From an uncultured bacterium (GTDB taxonomy: Bacteria; Pseudomonadota; Gammaproteobacteria; Burkholderiales; Burkholderiaceae_C): a DNA stretch of 64,000 nucleotides. The notes under the pieces are model-generated. The model had not been told where the DNA came from, searched no databases, and saw nothing but the letters and a program-made list of their open reading frames with translations. Position numbers and translations under genes: made by a program. The stretch covers positions 1-64,000 of the forward strand of contig CAIYQZ010000046.1 of assembly GCA_903928495.1 (NCBI GenBank), read 5' to 3'. Positions 16,931 to 25,125 of this stretch are shown piece by piece (within the stretch, counting starts at the first letter, position 1; each line of letters starts with the position of its first letter).

Positions 16931-19726
16931 TTACGAGGGTGTGATGGGTGTGGCCTCCGGGGCCAGGGCCAATGACAACGCATGCCCCAATGCGGCGGTG
17001 TCCACGGGTTTGGCAAACACCTGTCGCACACTCACTGCACGGCTGTGAGCCAGGTCAATGCTGTCGGCCACTCCCGTGTAGAGGAACACCGGCAGCCCCG
17101 GGCGCTGTCGTTCCAGTTGGGCTGCCAATTCCAGGCCGGTCATGTCGGGCATGCTTTGGTCGGTCACCAAGGCATGCACTTCAGCCCCAGGCAACTCCAG
17201 CGCCTCGATCAGGCGCTGTGGCGTGTCAAAGGTTTGCACGCGGTAGCCCTCACCCGCCAGCCATTCGCCCACAAACCGGCCCACGGCGGGCTGATCGTCG
17301 AGCACCCACACACACTGGCCAGCACCACCGCGTGCGGCTGCAGGGGGGAGGGCTGTGGCGGGCTGAGGGTCCGGGGCAGCGTCCACCAATGGAAACAGCA
17401 ACCGAAACCGAGAGCCGGTTCCGGGCGTCGAGTCGACGGTGACAAAGCCGCCGGCCCGTCGCAAGATGCCGTGCACCATGGGCAAGCCCAGTCCCGTGCC
17501 CTGACCGACACCTTTGGTGGTGAAGAAGGGTTCAAACAAATGCGGCATGGCCAATGGGGGAATGCCACTGCCACTGTCGCTCACATCCAGTGCCACGAAA
17601 TCGCCCGCAAACGGCACGTGGCTGGCGGCGCACACGCCATGCTCGTTGGTCAGGCGGTGCAGGTGTATGTCAATCTTGCCACGCCCTTCAATGGCATCGC
17701 GCGCGTTGATGATGAGGTTGACCAGCACCTGGTTCAGCTCGCCAGGCTTGACGCGCACCTGGCCTTCGCCGCTGATGTGGGTTGTCAGCTTCACACCCGG
17801 AGGGATGGATGGGTGCAGCATGGTTGCCACTTCTTTCACGGTGTCGGCAGGGTCGATCACCGGCGCCTCTTCGTCGGCCTGTGTGCGGGCGAAGGTGAGC
17901 AACTTGCGCACAAGGTCCCGGCCGCGCTCACTCGCGCCCATAATTTCCCTGAGGTAGCGTGCCAGCTTGCTTTCTTTGTCAGGCACCAGCCGGGTCAGCG
18001 CCAGGTTGCCGTAACCGTGAACGGAGGCCAGTATGTTGTTGAAATCGTGCGCGATGCCTCCGGTGAGTTGCCCCAGGGCCTGCACCTTCTGGGCGTGCTG
18101 CAACTGCCGCTCCAGCACGCGTTGCGACACTTCGGCGTTCTGTCGCGCGGAAATGTCGCGCACAAAGGCGTAGAAGTTTTGGGTGTCGGGGTCGCGGGTG
18201 AGCGAAATTTCCACCGGGTAGTCGTGCCCGTCTTTATGGCGGTGGCGTGAAGACACCATCGCGCGGCCTGCAGCCCGCAGCTGGGTCAGCCGCCCCGCGA
18301 ACACAGCCTCTGGCGTATCGACTTCCAAGTCACGAACGGTCATGGCCAACAGCTCGTTTTGCGTGTAGCCCGACATGGCCGCCAGCGCTGCGTTCACCTC
18401 CAGCATGCGACCGCCGGGGCCCACCACGCAGAAACCGTCCAGCGCTGTCTCCAGCATGCGGGCATACCGCTGCTGCGCAATGACGTTTTGCGTCACGTCT
18501 TCTGACATCGACACAAAGCCCTGCAACGAACCATCGGCATCAAGCATGGGTGTGACCACGCGGCGCATCAGAAAGTCCTGCCCGCTGGGGCATTGGATGG
18601 GGACCAGACCCGTCCACGGTTTGCCTTGACTCAGACTCAGCTGCATGGATTGGGCAAGCTGGCCATCAGGCGTCATGGGTGAGGCGAACAGGTTCAGGTT
18701 GCCCTGCAGTGCCTGTGTGTCGTAAGGCAAAAATGCCAGCGACGCGCGGTTGCGCCACAGCACGTTGCCCATGGCGTCACCCACCACCACTGGCGTGGCG
18801 GTGGTTTCAAGGGCCAGCGCCTGTGTGCGCAGGGTGGCGTTGGCGGTTTGCAAGTCTTGTGTTTGTGCCGCCAGGGCCTCATGCGGGCGGCGCACTGTGA
18901 CCACCAGCAGTCCCCAGTACACCAGCCCGTAGGCCGCCACTTCGAACAGGTGGCCCAACATGTTTTGCACATCGTTGCTCAGGGCGTACTGGGTCAGAAA
19001 CACCTCGCAACAGGTCAAGAGGCCGGCGGCCCCGAAGAGCATGGGACTGGAGTCACGGACAGCTGTCTGCGACGCTGCGCGCGACAACCGCCACAGGCGC
19101 CAGGTGGCCAGCACCAGCACGGCGGTGATGACTTGCTCTGAAATCACTTTGACCGGTGTCAGCCCGCTGCCCGCCACCCAAAGGGTGGGCAGCGCTTGTT
19201 CGTGTGCGATGACCACCCAAGACACCAGCATGGTGAAACAGGCGCCAGCGAGCAGCCAGACCCGGCGTTCGGCGGGCCGCAGCGGCGGGCAGGCGGGCCA
19301 GATGCTGAACACCAGCAGGCTCACGGCAACCAAGCCACGTGCTGCCAGCCAGAAGGCAATGCTTTTTTGAGACGACGATGGGGTGATGAACGCTGGCATG
19401 TCGCGGAACGACAAGGTGTGCAACAGGTCCAGGCAACCCCCAATGGCCAATGCCAGGGTGAGCAGGGCGAGCGAGCCTGGCACCGTTTTGTCGGGTGTGT
19501 GCCACACCGTGGCAAACACCAGAAACGCCACGAATATGGAGGCGAACTCCATCAGCGTGTGCAGCGGCAGGTAGTGCATGCGCGGAATGACCCAGTTCCC
19601 CAGCGGTTGGGCCATGGCCCCCACCGTGACGAGGCCCATTGCCATCACCAGCGCAACCATGTGGTCGTGTCGCCCCCGGTGTCTCCAGGTGGGCCCGATG
19701 GGGGCTGTCAGGGGAGGGGTGTCCAC
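16931..19726 (-). CDS. MASE3-PAS-PAS hybrid sensor histidine kinase
   Basis: A 931-aa hybrid kinase. The order is MASE3 (residues ~25-275, with CLDLLHTLSFRDMPAFI), two PAS domains (~300-550), HisKA with GGIAHDFNNIL (phospho-His near 560), HATPase with N-box VNLIINARDAI, G-boxes SDSGSGIPP and GQGTGLGLPMVHGI, and a C-terminal receiver with phospho-acceptor in LVTDQSMPDMTG (~855). The kinase type is the NtrB-like DFNN group. It is encoded 28 bp after an HTH-REC response regulator, with which it probably forms a phosphorelay. Neighbouring GGDEF-EAL and chemoreceptor genes suggest control of motility or lifestyle. Confidence 0.92.
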   Translation of the reverse strand: MDTPPLTAPIGPTWRHRGRHDHMVALVMAMGLVTVGAMAQPLGNWVIPRMHYLPLHTLMEFASIFVAFLVFATVWHTPDKTVPGSLALLTLALAIGGCLDLLHTLSFRDMPAFITPSSSQKSIAFWLAARGLVAVSLLVFSIWPACPPLRPAERRVWLLAGACFTMLVSWVVIAHEQALPTLWVAGSGLTPVKVISEQVITAVLVLATWRLWRLSRAASQTAVRDSSPMLFGAAGLLTCCEVFLTQYALSNDVQNMLGHLFEVAAYGLVYWGLLVVTVRRPHEALAAQTQDLQTANATLRTQALALETTATPVVVGDAMGNVLWRNRASLAFLPYDTQALQGNLNLFASPMTPDGQLAQSMQLSLSQGKPWTGLVPIQCPSGQDFLMRRVVTPMLDADGSLQGFVSMSEDVTQNVIAQQRYARMLETALDGFCVVGPGGRMLEVNAALAAMSGYTQNELLAMTVRDLEVDTPEAVFAGRLTQLRAAGRAMVSSRHRHKDGHDYPVEISLTRDPDTQNFYAFVRDISARQNAEVSQRVLERQLQHAQKVQALGQLTGGIAHDFNNILASVHGYGNLALTRLVPDKESKLARYLREIMGASERGRDLVRKLLTFARTQADEEAPVIDPADTVKEVATMLHPSIPPGVKLTTHISGEGQVRVKPGELNQVLVNLIINARDAIEGRGKIDIHLHRLTNEHGVCAASHVPFAGDFVALDVSDSGSGIPPLAMPHLFEPFFTTKGVGQGTGLGLPMVHGILRRAGGFVTVDSTPGTGSRFRLLFPLVDAAPDPQPATALPPAAARGGAGQCVWVLDDQPAVGRFVGEWLAGEGYRVQTFDTPQRLIEALELPGAEVHALVTDQSMPDMTGLELAAQLERQRPGLPVFLYTGVADSIDLAHSRAVSVRQVFAKPVDTAALGHALSLALAPEATPITPS

Positions 19727-19754
19727 GCGTGTGACCCGGTTGTGGGGTCAGGAA

Positions 19755-20432
19755 TCAGGCGGCCAGCCCCAGGAGTGCCAGCAACTCGGGCACATCCAGT
19801 GGCTTGGGCAGGCAACGCTCGGCACCGGCCTCACGCATCTCTCGCTCGTTCTCCGGGCTGAGGTGGCCCGTCATGCCGATGACGCGCAAGCTGGCATGTC
19901 CGGGCATCTCGCGGATTTGGCGGCATACCTCAGGCCCCTTGATGCCCGGCATCATGAGGTCGAGCAACACCACGTCGGGCAAGAAACTGTGCACTTTCAG
20001 TCCGGCTTCGAAGCCGTCACGCGCGGTGTCCACCACGGTGTTGAATTCGTCGTCGGCCAGAAGCTCTGTCAAAAAGCCGGTGACACCCGCGTCATCGTCC
20101 ACGATGAGGATGCGCAGCGGTCCTTTGTTGCCCGACGGGTTCCACAGGCGGGCGAAGCGCTCCACCTCTTCGTGGCGAAACCGGCGGTGGCCGCGAGGGG
20201 TTACCTCGGCCTGCAACAGCCCCTTTTGCGCCCAACCGCGCACGGTGATGGGCGACACCATCATCCATTCCGCCACCTCTGTGGGGGTCAGGTACGGTTT
20301 GGTTGGGGTTGCTGAGGGCTTCACGGCTTGCTCGGGTGGAAGGGTTCGGAAAACCGATATCTCCGATGGTAGCAATGAAGTCAGGAAACCGGTTGGCTCA
20401 TGTGTTGCGCCACCGGGCCAGCCACCGCCCAC
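19755..20432 (-). CDS. response regulator with N-terminal MerR/excisionase-type HTH and C-terminal receiver
   Basis: A 225-aa track ORF; the first ~35 residues overlap eamA and are low-complexity, so a GTG at VKPSATPTKPYLTP is a plausible real start. The DNA-binding part is YLTPTEVAEWMMVSPITVRG with RGHRRFRHEEVERFA, a BldC/MerR-like winged helix. The receiver begins LRILIVDDD, with phospho-Asp in VVLLDLMMPG (~157) and Lys in LPKPLDVPE. The HTH-then-REC order is opposite to that of most response regulators. The hybrid kinase follows 28 bp downstream as the obvious partner. Confidence 0.85.
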   Translation of the reverse strand: MGGGWPGGATHEPTGFLTSLLPSEISVFRTLPPEQAVKPSATPTKPYLTPTEVAEWMMVSPITVRGWAQKGLLQAEVTPRGHRRFRHEEVERFARLWNPSGNKGPLRILIVDDDAGVTGFLTELLADDEFNTVVDTARDGFEAGLKVHSFLPDVVLLDLMMPGIKGPEVCRQIREMPGHASLRVIGMTGHLSPENEREMREAGAERCLPKPLDVPELLALLGLAA

Positions 20433-21285
20433 CCCACAAATTGACCGCCAGGCCCAGCATCAGCAGAGCGGCCCCGGCAAAGTGAACGGGTTGCAGGGCC
20501 TCGTTGTAGACAACCCAGCCGGTGGTCAGGCCCACCACCGGAACCAGCAGGCTGAACGGTGCCACCTGGTTGGCGGGGTAGCGGGTCAGCAGGCGGGTCC
20601 AGACGCTGTAGCCAAACAAGGTGGCCACACCGGCCAGGTAAGCTAGGGCGGCCATTGCTTCCCAGTCAAAGGCCTTCAATGCGGCAACCATGACCTCAGG
20701 GCCCTCGAACCAGGCCGACATCAGCAAAAACGGGATCGGGGGTACCAGGCTGCCCCACACCACCAACCCCAGTTGGTTGATGGGCCCACGCGCACTGATG
20801 ACCCGGGTGATGATGTTGCTGCTGGCCCAGCTCAATGCGGCAGCCAGCGTGAGGCCAAACCCCAGCAGTGGCATGTGTGCGCCATGCGCCGAGCCAATGA
20901 GCGCCAACCCGCCGCCTGCCAGCGCCAGCCCGCCCAACTGGTGGGCACCCCAATGCTCTTTCAGGAAAAACGCCGCCAGCACCAGCGTGAAAAACGCCTG
21001 CGATTGCAGCACCAGCGAGGCCAGCCCGGTGGGCATGCCCAGTTGCACGGCCGTGAACAGAAACGCAAACTGCCCCACCGATGCCGTGAGCCCGTAGGCC
21101 AGGTAGAACTTGAAGGGCAGGTCGGGGCGTGGCACAAACAACAGCGCCGGAAAGGCCGCCAGCATGAAACGCAGCGCACCGAGCAGCAGCGGCGGGACAT
21201 GGGTCACGCCCACCTTGACCACCACAAAGTTCACACCCCAGGCCACCAGCACGATCAGGGCCAGTGCCAGATCGCGGGGCTTCAT
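20398..21285 (-). CDS. eamA: EamA-family exporter (O-acetylserine/cysteine exporter-like)
   Basis: Start set at MKPRDLALALIVLVAWGVNF (295 aa), whose ATG overlaps the stop of the upstream gene (ATGA). The protein has ten predicted TM helices in two EamA repeats. It is strikingly like E. coli EamA: WGVNFVVVKVGV, PPLLLGALRFMLAAFPALLF, QLGMPTGLASLVLQSQAFFT and GFGLTLAAALSWASSNI. EamA exports cysteine and O-acetylserine. Function by resemblance is fairly likely, but DMT substrates drift. Its 3' end overlaps the response-regulator ORF if that uses its longest start. Confidence 0.85.
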   Translation of the reverse strand: MKPRDLALALIVLVAWGVNFVVVKVGVTHVPPLLLGALRFMLAAFPALLFVPRPDLPFKFYLAYGLTASVGQFAFLFTAVQLGMPTGLASLVLQSQAFFTLVLAAFFLKEHWGAHQLGGLALAGGGLALIGSAHGAHMPLLGFGLTLAAALSWASSNIITRVISARGPINQLGLVVWGSLVPPIPFLLMSAWFEGPEVMVAALKAFDWEAMAALAYLAGVATLFGYSVWTRLLTRYPANQVAPFSLLVPVVGLTTGWVVYNEALQPVHFAGAALLMLGLAVNLWGGRWLARWRNT

Positions 21286-22058
21286 GCGACGGGGGTCAGG
21301 ATGCCCGACTGCAAATGCCGCGCCAGGCGCATGCGGTGGTACAGGTAGCCGGTCTGGAACTCGTCGAACAGCAGGCACAGCTGCCCATCGGCGCCCAGCC
21401 ACTCCAGGTTGACCATGTAACGGCTGACCGGTGTGCGTTTGCGTTCAAACCTGTCACCCAATGCCAGCCCGCGAACGCGCTGCAGGGTGTCGGCGTCGGG
21501 CTCCTCGCCACCATGGCACACCACCTGCAGGCGCAGGTGGTCGTGGTGTGACAGCACGCGCAGCGCCTGGTCGTCCAGCTCCCGGTGCGAATGCAAGGAA
21601 AAGCCATCCACAAACGGCTCGCGGCGCGACAACAGCAGCACGGCGGTTGACCACACGTCGGTGGGGTGCGTGCCCGGGCGGTTGCCCATGCGTTCGCCCA
21701 CGCCCATGGCCAGTTCATGCAGGTTGCGGTCCTGTTCGGCGGTGGTCATCCCGAGCAAGCCAATGCCTGTGCGCAGCGGGTTGAGCAGCACGGGCAGCCT
21801 CGCTCCGAAAACGAGTTTGCGGTCGTGTTTGCGCCGCGTGCTGCCGATGCGCACCAACTCCTGCGCCGTGGCGTGCAGCGACCGGGTCACTTCGCTGTCG
21901 ACACCCAGGCGCGCCTCGGCCGTGGCCATGACCTCCACCCACACGTCCAGCAAGAAGCCTCGCACGGACTCAGGCACAGACACGTGTTTGAGGGTGCCAT
22001 TGAGTGTGATGGTGTGTTGCACCACCAGGGTCTGGTGCCGCGTTTCAAGCTCGTGCAC
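21282..22058 (-). CDS. DUF1631-like protein (short form)
   Basis: A 258-aa ORF with a GTG start; an in-frame TAA 45 nt upstream rules out a much longer form. The segment VPESVRGFLLDVWVEVMATA, then RLPVLLNPLRTGIGLLGM, resembles part of DUF1631 proteins, which are usually several hundred residues longer. The C-terminus (VSRYMVNLEWLGADGQLCLL) looks like the small beta domain that ends such proteins. It could be a natural short homologue or the remainder of a truncated gene. It is coupled to eamA by a 4-nt overlap and starts 80 bp after amiC. Function unknown. Confidence 0.6.
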   Translation of the reverse strand: MHELETRHQTLVVQHTITLNGTLKHVSVPESVRGFLLDVWVEVMATAEARLGVDSEVTRSLHATAQELVRIGSTRRKHDRKLVFGARLPVLLNPLRTGIGLLGMTTAEQDRNLHELAMGVGERMGNRPGTHPTDVWSTAVLLLSRREPFVDGFSLHSHRELDDQALRVLSHHDHLRLQVVCHGGEEPDADTLQRVRGLALGDRFERKRTPVSRYMVNLEWLGADGQLCLLFDEFQTGYLYHRMRLARHLQSGILTPVA

Positions 22059-22138
22059 ATGGGGGTCCGCGTCCTCCAGGGGCGTTGCATCGGGCGGTCC
22101 AGGTTACACGGACACAGTGAGGGAGTGGGTCATGGAGC

Positions 22139-23527
22139 TCAGGTGGCACGCCCACGGGCCAGGGGTGGGTTTTGCTGGAAGTATCGCTCTATGCCCCGCA
22201 TCAGCGCATCGGCCAACTGGTTCTGGTAAACCGGGTCATTCAGCTTGGCTTCTTCGCTGGGGTTGCTGATGAAGGCGGTCTCCACCAGCACGCTGGGAAT
22301 GTCTGGCGCTCGCAGCACGGCAAAGCCGGCTTGCTCCACCCGGGGTTTGTGCAGTTTGCCCACGCGTTTGATCTCGCCCAGCATGGCGCTGCCCAGCTTC
22401 AGGCTGTCGTTGATCTGTGCCGTGGTGCTCATGTCCAGCAGGGCGCGCTGCACGGCGGCGTCTTTGGCCTTGATGTTCAGGCCCCCCACCTGGTCGGCTG
22501 CGTTCTCTTTTTGTGCCATCCAGCGCGCGGCGGCGCTGCTCGCACCTGTTTGGCTCAGCGCAAACACGCTGGCACCCTGGGGGTCGGGGGTGAAGAACGC
22601 ATCCGCATGGATGCTGATCATCAGGTCGGCCTTCACGCGGCGGGCCTTGTCCACGCGCACGTGCAGCGGCACGAAGAAATCGGCGTCGCGTGTCAGGAAG
22701 GCGCGCATGGGGCTGCCGTTGACCTGGCTGGCATTGATGCGGTCGCGCAGCAGGTGTGCCATTTTCAGGACCACGTCTTTTTCGCGGGTGCCGCCGGGGC
22801 CAATGGCACCGGGGTCTTCGCCGCCGTGGCCGGGGTCCAGCGCCACGATGATGAGGCGGTCGGTGACCGCGGGTGCCTTCAGTTTGGAGTCTTTTGAGGC
22901 TCCACCGCTTGATGGTATTGGTTTTTCAGCTAGCTTTTCAGGTTCTTTGGGGCCAGCGTTGGGCAGGCGCTCGGCAATCAGGTCGCCCAGCGGATCGGCG
23001 CTGGGAGCTGGGGGTTTGGCGGGGCCAGGTGTTGCCACAGGCGGTGGTAAATCGGTCAGGCGCTGGGCAATCAGCTCGGCCAGTGGGTCGGGTGGGTCGG
23101 TGGGGTAGAGGTCGATCACCAGCCGGTTCTGGTATGCCGCCACAGGGGGCAGGCTGAACATCTGTGGCACAAAGGGCTTTTTCAGGTCGACCACCAGGCG
23201 CACCACGCCGGGCGCGAACTGGCCCACACGCATGCCGCTGATGTTGGGGTCGTCGCTGCGCACCTGGGCCACCAGCTCGCGCAGGGCAGGAATGAGGTTC
23301 ATGCCCTCGATGTCCACCGCCAGCCGCGGCGGTCCGGGCACCAGGTGGTGGCGCGCCTTGAGCTCGGTGTCGGACTCGATGGTCAGCCGCGTGTAGTCGG
23401 GTGCGGGCCACAGCCGCACGCCCACGATGCGCGCGCCCCACGCCAGCCCATGGGCCGCCAGTGCCACCACGGCACCCAGGCCGCGCAGCAGCATGCCTCG
23501 GCGGGTGGGGCGGGGCACGCCGTTCAT
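22139..23527 (-). CDS. amiC: N-acetylmuramoyl-L-alanine amidase AmiC
   Basis: A 462-aa periplasmic amidase: a signal with paired arginines (RRGMLLRGLGAVVALAAHG, Tat-like as in AmiC), an AMIN domain (residues ~32-140), a Pro/Ser/Lys-rich linker (~150-225), and a catalytic Amidase_3 domain with IIVALDPGHGGEDPGAIGP, an Arg/His-rich core, ISIHADAF, and VLVETAFISNPSEE. It cleaves septal peptidoglycan for daughter-cell separation. Its start overlaps the tsaE stop by 4 nt. A dispersed-repeat copy lies in the linker-coding region (22891-22932), where it encodes part of EKPIPSSGGASK. Confidence 0.95.
   Translation of the reverse strand: MNGVPRPTRRGMLLRGLGAVVALAAHGLAWGARIVGVRLWPAPDYTRLTIESDTELKARHHLVPGPPRLAVDIEGMNLIPALRELVAQVRSDDPNISGMRVGQFAPGVVRLVVDLKKPFVPQMFSLPPVAAYQNRLVIDLYPTDPPDPLAELIAQRLTDLPPPVATPGPAKPPAPSADPLGDLIAERLPNAGPKEPEKLAEKPIPSSGGASKDSKLKAPAVTDRLIIVALDPGHGGEDPGAIGPGGTREKDVVLKMAHLLRDRINASQVNGSPMRAFLTRDADFFVPLHVRVDKARRVKADLMISIHADAFFTPDPQGASVFALSQTGASSAAARWMAQKENAADQVGGLNIKAKDAAVQRALLDMSTTAQINDSLKLGSAMLGEIKRVGKLHKPRVEQAGFAVLRAPDIPSVLVETAFISNPSEEAKLNDPVYQNQLADALMRGIERYFQQNPPLARGRAT
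22891..22932 (-). repeat. dispersed repeat TAGCT-N17-AAGCG, copy B (in the amiC linker)
   Basis: On the reverse strand this copy begins TAGCTGAAAAACCAATACC, continues with TCAAGCGGTGG and ends CTCAAAAG. It has the same TAGCT-N17-AAGCG spacing and many shared bases with copies A and E. It is translated as part of the flexible linker between the AMIN and amidase domains. Confidence 0.6.
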
Positions 23528-24054
23528 GCGGTCAGCCCCTGCAGCAACAGTTGGCCATGGGGAGTGCCTGCTGACAGCGTGACTGCACGGCTGTCATCGG
23601 CCTGGGTTTGCAGCGCCAATGTGAGGTCGGGCGTGGGCAACACCGCGCGGGCGTGGTCTGCCCACTCCAGCAATTTGAGGCCCGGGCTGGCAAACAGGTC
23701 GCGAAAGCCGGCGTCTTCCCACTCGCGCGGGTCGGTGAAGCGGTAAAAATCGAAATGCCAGACCGACAGGCCTGTGCTCTGGGGGGTGGCTGGCACCTGG
23801 TGGGGTTCCACCACCGCATAGGTGGGGCTTTTGATGCGACCGCTGACCCCCAGCGCACGCAACAGGTGGCGCACAAAGGTGGTTTTGCCCGCGCCCAAAT
23901 CGCCGTGCAGTTCAACCACGGCGTTGCGCACCCCGTCCAGCGAGGCCATGCGCTGCGCAAACGCCTGGGTGTCGTCCTCGGTGGCCCAGCGCAGTTGCAA
24001 CGTGGCCAACGCAGGGCTCGGGGCGGTTTCTACAATGGGGTTGTGCTGGACCAT
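23524..24054 (-). CDS. tsaE: tRNA t6A biosynthesis ATPase TsaE
   Basis: A 176-aa protein from MVQHNPIVETAPS; the much longer track ORF is a read-through over queG antisense. Walker A is HGDLGAGKTTFVRHLLRALG, followed by IKSPTYAVVEPH, the HFDFYR segment and LLEWADHA, all diagnostic for TsaE. With TsaB/TsaD it makes N6-threonylcarbamoyladenosine in ANN-decoding tRNAs. It is coupled to amiC (ATGA overlap). Its start codon lies inside the divergent queG 5' end, or the true starts are slightly shorter; TTG codons at LATLQL are alternatives. Confidence 0.95.
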   Translation of the reverse strand: MVQHNPIVETAPSPALATLQLRWATEDDTQAFAQRMASLDGVRNAVVELHGDLGAGKTTFVRHLLRALGVSGRIKSPTYAVVEPHQVPATPQSTGLSVWHFDFYRFTDPREWEDAGFRDLFASPGLKLLEWADHARAVLPTPDLTLALQTQADDSRAVTLSAGTPHGQLLLQGLTA

Positions 24055-25125
24055 GCTGCTCAAATCGTAACCCGTGCCCAAGCTTGGGGGCGAGAGCTCG
24101 GGTTTTCCCACATCGGGGTGGCGGGCGTGGACCTCTCCAGCGCCGAGCCCGGTCTGCTGGCGTGGCTGGAACAAGGGTTTCACGGCACCATGGGCTACAT
24201 GGCGCACCACGGCCTCAAGCGTGCCCGCCCGGCCGAACTGGTGCCGGGCACGGTGAGCGTCATCACCGCCCGCATGGACTACCTGCCCAGGGCCACGCCC
24301 GAGGGCTGGCGCGACACCGAGCTGGCCCGCCCGGGGCAACCGCAGCAAGGCACCGTGTCGATCTACGCCCGGGGCCGTGATTACCACAAGGTGCTGCGCC
24401 AGCGCCTGCAGCAACTGGCCGACCGGCTGGCTGTTGATGTGGGCCCCTTTGGTCACCGCGTGTTCACCGACTCGGCCCCCGTGCTGGAAGCAGCGCTGGC
24501 CACCCACAGCGGCCAGGGCTGGCGCGGCAAACACACGCTGGTGCTGAACCGCGAAGGTGGCTCGCTGTTTTTTCTGGGTGAAATCTATGTGGACCTGGCC
24601 CTGCCGCCCACACCGCCGGTGCAGGCCCACTGCGGCGAGTGTTCGGCCTGCATGGTGGCTTGCCCTACGCAGGCCATCGTGGCCCCCTACCGGCTGGACG
24701 CGCGGCGCTGCATTTCGTACCTGACCATCGAGCACGATGGTCCCATTCCGTTGGAGTTCCGCCGCCCTATGGGCAACCGCATTTACGGCTGCGACGACTG
24801 CCAGCTGGTGTGCCCGTGGAACAAATACGCCCAACGCACCCCGCTGCCAGACTTTGACGAGCGCGCGGGCCTCAATGCCCAGCCCCTGGCGGCGCTGCTG
24901 CGCTGGAGCGAGCCCGAGTTTTTGCGCCGCACCGAGGGTGGCCCCATGCGGCGCATCGGCCACGAACGCTGGTTGCGCAACGTGGCCACCGCCGCCGGCA
25001 ACGCCTTGCAGGCTGCCGATGTGACCCCTGTCGATCGCGAAGCGCTCACCCATGCGCTGGCCGAGCGCGCCGAACACCCCAGCGAGGTGGTGCGTGAACA
25101 CGTGAACTGGGCTTTGCAGACATGA
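24043..25125 (+). CDS. queG: epoxyqueuosine reductase QueG
   Basis: A 360-aa protein from a GTG (VLDHAAQIVTRAQ); no suitable ATG exists near the expected start. Features are LGFSHIGVAGVDLS, PGTVSVITARMDYL, HTLVLNREGG, two [4Fe-4S] clusters (CGECSACMVACPTQAI, then C-DDCQLVCPWNKYA) and C-terminal HEAT-like helices. It reduces epoxyqueuosine to queuosine in tRNA wobble position 34 and is cobalamin-dependent. Overlap of 5' ends with divergent tsaE means any promoter must lie inside the partner's coding region. It overlaps the following permease gene by 4 nt. Confidence 0.93.
   Translation: MLDHAAQIVTRAQAWGRELGFSHIGVAGVDLSSAEPGLLAWLEQGFHGTMGYMAHHGLKRARPAELVPGTVSVITARMDYLPRATPEGWRDTELARPGQPQQGTVSIYARGRDYHKVLRQRLQQLADRLAVDVGPFGHRVFTDSAPVLEAALATHSGQGWRGKHTLVLNREGGSLFFLGEIYVDLALPPTPPVQAHCGECSACMVACPTQAIVAPYRLDARRCISYLTIEHDGPIPLEFRRPMGNRIYGCDDCQLVCPWNKYAQRTPLPDFDERAGLNAQPLAALLRWSEPEFLRRTEGGPMRRIGHERWLRNVATAAGNALQAADVTPVDREALTHALAERAEHPSEVVREHVNWALQT

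Noticed and set aside
22104-22133. nine-codon ORF (MTHSLTVSV) after amiC
   Set aside because: Too short, no ribosome-binding site, and likely chance.
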